A DNA stretch of 12,826 bases from Clostridiaceae bacterium (GTDB lineage: Bacteria > Bacillota > Clostridia > Oscillospirales > Acutalibacteraceae), in contig JAEDML010000013.1 of NCBI GenBank assembly GCA_016303035.1, forward strand, positions 1 to 12,826. Direction: 5' to 3'. This document shows, piece by piece, positions 7,104 to 12,826 of the stretch (positions within the stretch are counted from its first letter, which is position 1; every line of letters starts with the position of its first letter). The notes under the pieces are model-generated. The model saw only the letters and a list, made by a program, of their open reading frames with translations, had not been told where the DNA came from and searched no databases. Both the position numbers and the translations under genes were made by a program.

Positions 7104-7277
7104 GATAGTTCGCGGCTCTAAGGCTGGAAATTAGGGCGCGCGACGGCTTTGATTTTAATCGGTATTTGGCGAATACCGTTAGAGGACAAGTTGAACTATA
7201 TCACGGGGGATTATGTACGGCTCCCGTTCAGGCGTAATGGTTTAAATTTCCGTCAGCCCAATCCGTACTTATTATAT
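7104..7277 (+). ncRNA. Candidate structured leader RNA of rny (unassigned)
   Basis: This is the untranslated stretch between the rny promoter and its ribosome binding site. It is less AT-rich than the flanking spacer and full of complementary segments. The 5' half has a 12-pair hairpin with one bulge (7110-7121 with 7131-7143), a 7-bp hairpin (7160-7166 with 7172-7178), and alternative long-range pairings CTCTAA (7116-7121) with TTAGAG (7179-7184) and ATAGTTC (7105-7111) with GAACTAT (7193-7199). The 3' half has a stem 7203-7209 with 7221-7227 whose loop contains GTACGG (7215-7220), complementary to CCGTAC (7263-7268), so a pseudoknot can form just ahead of the ribosome binding site. It matches none of the riboswitch cores I know. 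No terminator-like T tract follows, so control would act on translation or RNA stability. All of the structure is inferred from pairing by eye. Confidence 0.5.
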
Positions 7278-7294
7278 AGGAGGTGCATAACAGT

Positions 7295-8848
7295 ATGCCC
7301 ACAGCAGTAATATATGTTATATTCGGCATCGTCGCCGTCGTACTTGCTGTTCTCGGCTTTGCGCTCGGTTCGTTACACCGCCGTAAATCGGCGGAGGCTA
7401 CAATCGGCTCGGCAGAGGATGAGGCAAGGCGAATTTTAAGCGACGCTATGAAAACCGCCGAAACCAAGAAAAAAGAGGCTTTAATTGAAGCCAAGGAAGA
7501 AATTCACCAGACGCGTCAGGAAACCGAAAGAGACCTGCGCGAACGCAGGAGCGAAATTCAGCGTCAGGAGCACCGCCTTCAGCAGAAGGAGGAGTCGCTT
7601 GACAAAAAAATCGATAACCTTGAGCGCAAGGAGGAAAAGCTTGCGGAGCGTTCAAAGGAGATTGATTCACGCATTGAGGAATGCGATCGCCTAAAGCAGA
7701 GTCAAATGGATTTGCTTGAAAAAATTTCAGGCTTTACCAAAGAACAGGCTAAGACTCATCTCCTTGATATGCTTGATTCCGAGCTTACGCATGAGAAGGC
7801 GGTTAAGATTATGGACTTCGAGCAGCGCACAAAGGACGAATCCGACCGAATAGCCAAGGATATTATAGGTCATGCAATCCAGCGCTGTGCCGCAGATCAT
7901 TCCTCTGAAATGACCGTTTCGGTAGTCGCCCTTCCGAATGACGAGATGAAGGGTCGCATTATCGGACGAGAGGGACGCAATATCCGCGCTCTTGAAACCG
8001 CAACCGGCGTTGACCTTATTATTGACGACACTCCGGAAACAATAACACTTTCCAGCTTTGATCCGGTTCGCCGTGAAATTGCAAGGGTTGCGCTTGAAAA
8101 GCTCATTCTTGACGGACGAATTCACCCTGCAAGAATTGAGGAAACCGTCGCTAAGGCAACCGCAGAGGTTGAGGCTACAATAAAGCAGGAGGGCGAACGC
8201 GCTATGATAGATTCAGGCGTTCACAACCTGCATCCCGAGCTTGTAAAGCTTCTCGGAAAGCTGCGTTACCGCACAAGCTACGGTCAGAATGTACTTAACC
8301 ATTCGCTTGAAGTTTGCTACCTTTCGGGCCTTATGGCGGCAGAGATGGGCGCAAATGTAGAGCTCGCCAAACGCGCGGGACTTTTGCATGATATAGGCAA
8401 GGCGCTTGACCATGAGCAGGAAGGCTCTCACATTCAGTTAGGTGTTGAGGCTGCCAAGAAATACCGTGAGAACGAAGAAGTTGTTCATGCAATTCATGCG
8501 CACCACGGCGAGGTAGAGGCAAAAACCGTTATTGCCTGCATTGTTCAGGCAGCCGACGCTATTTCTGCGGCAAGACCGGGCGCAAGAAGAGAAAACATCG
8601 AGAATTATATCAAGCGTCTTGAAAAGCTGGAGGAAATCGCCAATTCCTTCAACGGAGTGGATTGCTCTTTCGCTATTCAGGCAGGACGCGAGGTCCGCAT
8701 AATTGTAAAGCCGGAGTCTGTATCCGACGATCAAATGGTACTTATGGCGCACGATATTTCACAGCGTATTGAAAACGAGCTTGAGTATCCGGGACAGATC
8801 AAGGTAAATGTTATCCGCGAAAGCCGCGCCGTTGATTACGCTAAATAA
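7295..8848 (+). CDS. rny: Ribonuclease Y
   Basis: RNase Y is the membrane-bound endoribonuclease that starts bulk mRNA decay in many Firmicutes. The 517-residue protein is almost exactly the usual length. It has an N-terminal membrane helix (about 4-26, AVIYVIFGIVAVVLAVLGF), a long charged coiled coil (about 30-190, rich in Glu/Lys/Arg/Gln), a KH RNA-binding domain with the GREGRN loop at 224-229, and an HD domain with catalytic H365-D366 in LLHDIGK. A second conserved stretch, HAHHGEVE, follows in the HD domain. A GTG at 7283 is in frame but overlaps the ribosome binding site AGGAGG (7278-7283), so the ATG at 7295, 11 bases downstream, is preferred; the membrane helix then begins directly. 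It has its own promoter and long leader, and ends at a strong hairpin. Confidence 0.96.
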   Translation: MPTAVIYVIFGIVAVVLAVLGFALGSLHRRKSAEATIGSAEDEARRILSDAMKTAETKKKEALIEAKEEIHQTRQETERDLRERRSEIQRQEHRLQQKEESLDKKIDNLERKEEKLAERSKEIDSRIEECDRLKQSQMDLLEKISGFTKEQAKTHLLDMLDSELTHEKAVKIMDFEQRTKDESDRIAKDIIGHAIQRCAADHSSEMTVSVVALPNDEMKGRIIGREGRNIRALETATGVDLIIDDTPETITLSSFDPVRREIARVALEKLILDGRIHPARIEETVAKATAEVEATIKQEGERAMIDSGVHNLHPELVKLLGKLRYRTSYGQNVLNHSLEVCYLSGLMAAEMGANVELAKRAGLLHDIGKALDHEQEGSHIQLGVEAAKKYRENEEVVHAIHAHHGEVEAKTVIACIVQAADAISAARPGARRENIENYIKRLEKLEEIANSFNGVDCSFAIQAGREVRIIVKPESVSDDQMVLMAHDISQRIENELEYPGQIKVNVIRESRAVDYAK

Positions 8849-8860
8849 TATGATACTATA

Positions 8861-8897
8861 AAATCTGCCGCGCTTCATAATGAAGCGCGGCAGATTT
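8861..8897 (+). terminator. Long hairpin terminator after rny (probably bidirectional)
   Basis: A perfect 17-bp stem (8861-8877 with 8881-8897) and a 3-base TAA loop starts 13 bases after the rny stop. The plus-strand T tract is short (TTT at 8895-8897), as is the minus-strand one (TTTT, complement of 8860-8863). Termination or 3'-end stabilisation is therefore the likely role in both directions. Confidence 0.75.
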
Positions 8898-8912
8898 AAA
8901 ATACAAAAAGCA

Positions 8913-8949
8913 AAAACGCCGCTGATGCAGGTATCGCATCCGGCGTTTT
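8913..8949 (-). terminator. Intrinsic terminator of rpsT
   Basis: AAAACGCCG (8913-8921) pairs with CGGCGTTTT (8941-8949). The stem continues after a 2-base bulge with GATGC (8924-8928) and GCATC (8936-8940). Read on the minus strand, the hairpin starts 11 bases after the rpsT stop and is followed by T5-GC-T5, a good intrinsic terminator. On the plus strand a T-rich run (8946-8958) also follows, so it may back up rny termination. Confidence 0.85.
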
Positions 8950-8960
8950 ACATTTTTTGC

Positions 8961-9224
8961 TTACGCATTTACTTTATTGTAGCGTGCAACTAAAGCAGAT
9001 TTTTTTCTTGCTGCATTATTCTTATGAATAATACCCTTAACAGCGGCCTTATCAATGGTCTTAACGGCAGCCTTTAACACCTCGGCAGCGTCGGCTGAAT
9101 TAGCGTCAATAGCAGCGTCGGCCTTTTTAACAGCGGTTTTTAAAGCGGAACGGTAAGCCTTGTTGCGTTCTGCGTTTACCTTGCTGACAAGCACGCGCTT
9201 CTTTGCGGATTTAATGTTCGGCAT
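8961..9224 (-). CDS. rpsT: 30S ribosomal protein S20 (bS20)
   Basis: S20 is a small, helical, very basic primary 16S-rRNA-binding protein of the small subunit. The 87-residue product begins MPNIKSAKKRVLVS, the canonical S20 start. It continues with many Lys and Ala residues, then VKGIIHKNNAARKKSAL near the C-terminus, which is the conserved family signature. The start is the ATG at 9224-9222, preceded on the minus strand by AGGAGGTG (complement of 9230-9237). Longer in-frame starts lie upstream of or within that binding site and do not fit the family. It is the only minus-strand gene in the window and converges on rny. It sits between rplL and rpoB, an unusual place. Confidence 0.97.
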   Translation of the reverse strand: MPNIKSAKKRVLVSKVNAERNKAYRSALKTAVKKADAAIDANSADAAEVLKAAVKTIDKAAVKGIIHKNNAARKKSALVARYNKVNA

Positions 9225-9260
9225 CGTGACACCTCCTAACAATTACTCACAGTATTTTAT

Positions 9261-9289
9261 ATATTATCACAAAGCGAGGATAAATGCAA
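9261..9289 (-). promoter_or_regulatory. Promoter of rpsT
   Basis: On the minus strand TTGCAT (complement of 9284-9289) and TAATAT (complement of 9261-9266) are 17 bases apart. An alternative -10, GATAAT preceded by TGT (extended -10 type), overlaps. Upstream on this strand are A-rich tracts (9291-9326), which resemble an UP element. The resulting 5' leader would be only about 30 bases. Confidence 0.65.
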
Positions 9290-9339
9290 TCTTTTTTTAT
9301 CATTTTTTATTTTTTACTCAAAAAAATCGTAATTTCTTC

Positions 9340-9368
9340 TTGACTATTATCGGAGGTTAGTATATAAT
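9340..9368 (+). promoter_or_regulatory. Sigma-A-type promoter of rpoB
   Basis: TTGACT (9340-9345) and TATAAT (9363-9368) are separated by 17 bases, with transcription expected near 9374. It is divergent from the rpsT promoter, with 50 bases of A/T tracts between the two -35 boxes. Confidence 0.88.
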
Positions 9369-9373
9369 TATGA

Positions 9374-9520
9374 ATTACTAATGATGATGGGGTATTGTGC
9401 GCCTATTATATTTTATGGTGTACATAACCGTATAATTACTTTTATGCGGCAATTGTCATTTTTGTTCTCTTGCGGTATTTTTCGGTACCGTAAAATATAT
9501 GGAGGAGTGATTGTAGACCT
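9374..9520 (+). promoter_or_regulatory. rpoB 5' leader
   Basis: About 147 bases of untranslated leader separate the promoter from rpoB. It is AT-rich. Two modest hairpins are possible: TTATG (9413-9417) with CATAA (9423-9427), and GCGGTA (9472-9477) with TACCGT (9486-9491, one G-U pair). The second lies 9 bases before the GGAGG ribosome binding site (9501-9505). There is no terminator-like T tract and no family that I recognise. Confidence 0.5.
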
Positions 9521-12500
9521 ATGGAGTCAACTTCAATGGTGAAACCTGTCCAATTGGGTAAAAACACTCGCATGACCTTTTCAAAAATCAATGAAGTCAT
9601 CGATATGCCAAACCTTATTGAAATACAGAAGGATTCATACAAATGGTTTATTGAGGAGGGTCTTAAAGAAGTATTCAGGGATATGGATGCCATTACCGAT
9701 TACAGCGGTAATCTCCAACTCAGCTTTGTCGATTACCGTATCGATGAAACCCCTAAATACGATGTTACCGAATGCAAGGCGCGTGATACGACCTATGCGG
9801 CTCCGCTTCGCGTTACGGCGAGACTCGTAAACAGCGAGACCGGTGAAATAAAGGAAAGCGAAGTCTCTTTGGGAGATTTTCCGATTATGACCGAATCGGG
9901 CACCTTTGTTATTAACGGTGCCGAGCGTGCGATTGTTTCGCAGTTAGTCCGTTCCCCCGGCGTGTATTTTGATATGAAGCCGGACCCGAAAACAGGCAAA
10001 AGTCTATTTTCCTCCACAATCATACCCAACCGCGGCGCGTGGCTGGAGTATGAAACCGCCGCTAACGATGTTCTTTATGTAAGAATCGATAAAAACAGAA
10101 AGCTCCCCGTTACGATGTTCCTGCGCGCATTGGGGCTTGCTTCAAATGATCAGATTCGTCAGCTTTTCGGAGACGATGAACGCCTTGAAGCTACTCTCGC
10201 CGTTGATGAGACCAAGACTGTCGAGGACGCGCTTGTTGAAATTTATAAAAAGCTCCGCCCGAGCGAGCCTGTAACCGTCGAGGGCGCACAGAGCTATATT
10301 GAACAGTTGTTTTTTGACGCTCACCGTTACGATATTTCAAGGGTGGGCCGCTATAAATACAATAAAAAGCTTGCCGTAGGCGCACGAATCCGCGGCAAGG
10401 TTTTGTCGCGTCCTGTTGCCGACCCTATGACCGGCGAAATCATTGCCGACGCCGATACTAATATTACAAAAGAACTTGCGTCGGTTATTGAAAAAAAGGG
10501 CGTAAACGAGGTATATATAAATGTATCCGACGCCGAGGGCAATATTACAGAGGTTAAGGTTCTTTCTAACGGTATGGTCGATTTGCGCGATTTTACCGAT
10601 TTCGGCGAGGACGATTACAGCGAGCTTGACGGGCTTGGCATAAACGAAAAGGTTTCGTTTGCCGTGCTTAAGGATATTCTTGATAACAACGAGGGTAAGG
10701 AAGCGGTAAAGGCCGCCGTAATTGCAAGGGCAGACGAGCTTATTCCCAAGCACATAACGGTTGATGATATATTCGCTTCGGTCAGCTATTTCTTAGGGCT
10801 TCCTAAGGATGTCGGAAATATTGACGATATCGACCACCTCGGCAACCGCCGTATCCGTTCGGTAGGTGAGCTGCTTCAGAACCAGTTCCGTATAGGTCTT
10901 TCGAGAATGGAAAGGGTTGTCCGCGAAAAGATGACCCTTCAGGCTCAGGATCCTGACAGCATTACTCCTCAGTCTCTTATAAATATTCGCCCTGTCGTAG
11001 CGGCTATCAAGGAATTTTTCGGTTCTTCGCCGCTGTCGCAGTTTATGGATCAAACCAATCCGCTTTCAGAGCTTACGCACAAGCGCCGTCTTTCGGCTTT
11101 GGGCCCCGGCGGACTTTCTCGCGACCGAGCTTCGTTCGAGGTGCGTGACGTTCACTATACCCACTACGGCCGTATGTGTCCTATCGAGACGCCTGAAGGA
11201 CCGAATATCGGACTTATTTCCTATCTTGCAACCTTTGCAAAGATAAATAAATACGGCTTTATTGAGGCGCCTTTCCGCAAGGTAGACCATGAAACCGGTA
11301 AGGTGCTTGATGAGGTCGTTTATATGACCGCCGATGAAGAAGACGAATACATCGTAGCGCAGGCAAACGAGCCGCTTGATGAAAACGGATATTTTGTAAA
11401 CAAAAAGGTTAACGCCCGCCACCGTGACGGCTTCCATGAGGTTGAGGCTTCAAGCGCGGATTATATGGATGTTTCGCCTAAGATGGTTGTTTCCGTAGCT
11501 ACCGCTATGATTCCGTTCCTTGAAAACGACGATACAAACCGTGCGCTGATGGGCTCAAACATGCAGAAGCAGGCGGTTCCGCTCTTAAAGCCCGAGAATC
11601 CGATTGTTGCTACCGGTATGGAGTACAAGGCGGCTGTAGATTCCGGCGTAATTGTGCTTGCAAAGCGTGCCGGCGAGGTAACCTATGTCAGCGCAGATAC
11701 CATTAAAATCCGCGCTAAAAAAGGCGAGATTGATGAATATAAGCTTATAAAGTTCCTGCGTTCCAACCACGGAACCTGTATAAATCAGCGGCCGATTGTC
11801 TCTGTCGGTCAAAAGGTTCAGGAAAATGAGGTTATCGCCGACGGTCCTGCTACCAGCAACGGTGAAATTTCACTCGGCCGTAATGCCCTTATCGGATTTA
11901 TGACATGGGAGGGCTATAACTACGAGGACGCTGTTCTTATAAACGAAAGACTTGTCCGCGACGATGTTTATACCTCCATTCATATAGAAGAATACGAGCT
12001 TGAATCGCGCGATACAAAGTTAGGGCCTGAGGAAATTACAAGGGATATTCCGAATGTCGGCGAGGACGCGCTTAAAGACCTTGATGAACGCGGTATTATC
12101 CGCATAGGCGCCGAGGTGTCGGCAGGAGACATACTTGTCGGTAAGGTTACGCCTAAGGGTGAGACCGAGCTTACCGCCGAGGAAAGACTGCTCCGCGCAA
12201 TATTCGGTGAAAAGGCGCGCGAGGTAAGGGATACATCCCTTCGTGTTCCGCACGGTGAATACGGCACAATCGTTGATGTTAAGGTGTTCACCCGTGAAAA
12301 TTCCTCGGAGTTAAGCCCCGGTGTAAATGTTGTTGTCCGCTGCTATATCGCGCAGAAGCGTAAGATTTCGGTCGGCGATAAGATGGCGGGACGCCACGGT
12401 AACAAGGGCGTTGTTTCGCGTATACTTCCGAGTGAGGATATGCCTTTCCTGCCGGACGGCACTCCGCTTGACATAGTTCTTAACCCATTGGGCGTACCTT

Positions 12501-12826
12501 CCCGTATGAATATCGGTCAGGTGCTTGAGGTGCACCTAGGCTATGCCGCAAGAGCCCTCGGCTGGAATATATGCACTCCGGTTTTTGACGGCGCTCATGA
12601 GGACGATATCAGAAAATGCTTCGCTATGGCGGAAGAATTCACCAAGAGTGACGAATATAAGAATAAAAATACCTCGAAAATTGATTTTTCACGCATACCG
12701 TTTACCGAGGACGCCAAAACACAGCTGTATGACGGCCGCACCGGCGAACCCTTTGACAACCGTGTAACAGTCGGATATATGTATTATCTTAAACTGCATC
12801 ACCTGGTTGATGATAAGATTCACGCC
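9521..12826 (+). CDS. rpoB: RNA polymerase beta subunit (3' end outside window)
   Basis: RpoB is the second-largest subunit of the core RNA polymerase and forms much of the active-site cleft and the rifampicin pocket. The frame is open for 1102 codons to the window edge. By comparison with B. subtilis RpoB (about 1190 residues) the last part of the C-terminal domain is missing, cut at LKLHHLVDDKIHA. Visible landmarks are NLIEIQ (31-36), INGAERAIVSQLVRSPG (from 131), the rifampicin region (501-530, from GSSPLSQFMDQ), CPIETPEGPNIGL shortly after, the NYEDAV motif with E802-D803, and GDKMAGRHGNKG (952-963). Chosen start: ATG 9521, although GGAGG (9501-9505) is 15 bases away. An ATG at 9536 with GGAG at 9523-9526 is a real alternative and gives an N-terminus closer in length to B. 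subtilis. rpoC presumably follows outside the window. Confidence 0.97.
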   Translation, partial: MESTSMVKPVQLGKNTRMTFSKINEVIDMPNLIEIQKDSYKWFIEEGLKEVFRDMDAITDYSGNLQLSFVDYRIDETPKYDVTECKARDTTYAAPLRVTARLVNSETGEIKESEVSLGDFPIMTESGTFVINGAERAIVSQLVRSPGVYFDMKPDPKTGKSLFSSTIIPNRGAWLEYETAANDVLYVRIDKNRKLPVTMFLRALGLASNDQIRQLFGDDERLEATLAVDETKTVEDALVEIYKKLRPSEPVTVEGAQSYIEQLFFDAHRYDISRVGRYKYNKKLAVGARIRGKVLSRPVADPMTGEIIADADTNITKELASVIEKKGVNEVYINVSDAEGNITEVKVLSNGMVDLRDFTDFGEDDYSELDGLGINEKVSFAVLKDILDNNEGKEAVKAAVIARADELIPKHITVDDIFASVSYFLGLPKDVGNIDDIDHLGNRRIRSVGELLQNQFRIGLSRMERVVREKMTLQAQDPDSITPQSLINIRPVVAAIKEFFGSSPLSQFMDQTNPLSELTHKRRLSALGPGGLSRDRASFEVRDVHYTHYGRMCPIETPEGPNIGLISYLATFAKINKYGFIEAPFRKVDHETGKVLDEVVYMTADEEDEYIVAQANEPLDENGYFVNKKVNARHRDGFHEVEASSADYMDVSPKMVVSVATAMIPFLENDDTNRALMGSNMQKQAVPLLKPENPIVATGMEYKAAVDSGVIVLAKRAGEVTYVSADTIKIRAKKGEIDEYKLIKFLRSNHGTCINQRPIVSVGQKVQENEVIADGPATSNGEISLGRNALIGFMTWEGYNYEDAVLINERLVRDDVYTSIHIEEYELESRDTKLGPEEITRDIPNVGEDALKDLDERGIIRIGAEVSAGDILVGKVTPKGETELTAEERLLRAIFGEKAREVRDTSLRVPHGEYGTIVDVKVFTRENSSELSPGVNVVVRCYIAQKRKISVGDKMAGRHGNKGVVSRILPSEDMPFLPDGTPLDIVLNPLGVPSRMNIGQVLEVHLGYAARALGWNICTPVFDGAHEDDIRKCFAMAEEFTKSDEYKNKNTSKIDFSRIPFTEDAKTQLYDGRTGEPFDNRVTVGYMYYLKLHHLVDDKIHA

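Noticed and set aside
7104..7277. rny leader considered as 6S RNA, tmRNA, RNase P RNA, SRP RNA, T-box or a known riboswitch
   Set aside because: None of the conserved core sequences of those families that I can recall are present, for example the T-box GGTGGNACCGCG or the TPP CTGAGA element.
7283..7294. GTG start for rny, four codons upstream of the ATG
   Set aside because: The GTG overlaps the AGGAGGTG ribosome binding site, so it cannot use that site. The ATG at 7295 is properly spaced.
8861..8949. Hairpins considered as insertion-sequence ends or a repeat element
   Set aside because: No transposase, target duplication or second copy is present. Their position between convergent stops fits terminators.
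10337..10753. 138-residue minus-strand frame inside rpoB
   Set aside because: It is a shadow of rpoB; the same region encodes conserved beta-subunit sequence on the plus strand.
12543..12767. Short plus-strand frame within rpoB
   Set aside because: It is out of frame with rpoB, which continues uninterrupted through this stretch.
1..12826. Mobile element, CRISPR, phage, toxin-antitoxin or defence system
   Set aside because: All well-supported genes are housekeeping types. There are no regular repeats, integrases, transposases or att-like duplications.

Overview
The window looks like a chromosomal housekeeping segment from a Bacillota (Firmicutes) bacterium, most likely a clostridial one. The evidence is the gene set (YhaM-type exoribonuclease, TrmK, RqcH, RNase Y), the L10-leader RNA in front of rplJ, strong GGAGG ribosome binding sites and consensus sigma-A promoters. 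Moderate GC and the wording of the proteins would suit the Oscillospirales/Ruminococcaceae, but that placement is inference. I see no mobile elements, CRISPR arrays, tRNA or rRNA genes, toxins or defence genes.

Layout, left to right. (1) 1-5832, plus strand: a promoter (50-78) drives a tight run of six genes. These are purA (AMP synthesis), an OB-fold/HD exoribonuclease of the YhaM type, a 66-residue DUF1858 protein, trmK (tRNA A22 methyltransferase), rqcH (ribosome-rescue NFACT protein) and a TIM-barrel sugar-isomerase-like protein. (2) 5829-6989, plus strand: a perfect-consensus promoter overlaps the stop of the previous gene. It is followed by an L10 leader with a visible terminator/anti-terminator switch, then rplJ (TTG start), rplL and an intrinsic terminator. 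(3) 6990-8897, plus strand: a good promoter, a roughly 190-base leader with riboswitch-like folding potential, and rny (RNase Y). (4) 8861-9289: two stacked hairpins terminate rny and the convergent gene rpsT (S20, minus strand). (5) 9340-12826, plus strand: a consensus promoter divergent from that of rpsT, a roughly 145-base leader, and rpoB, which runs off the right edge 1102 codons in.

The theme is translation and RNA metabolism: ribosomal proteins, RNA polymerase, two RNA-degrading enzymes of the HD superfamily, a tRNA modification enzyme and the ribosome quality-control factor. The most notable features are the structured, unassigned leader before rny and the split of the classical rplJL-rpoBC operon, where rny and an opposite-strand rpsT lie between rplL and rpoB. 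I found no evidence of a new multi-gene system. The rny leader RNA is the best candidate for something undescribed.
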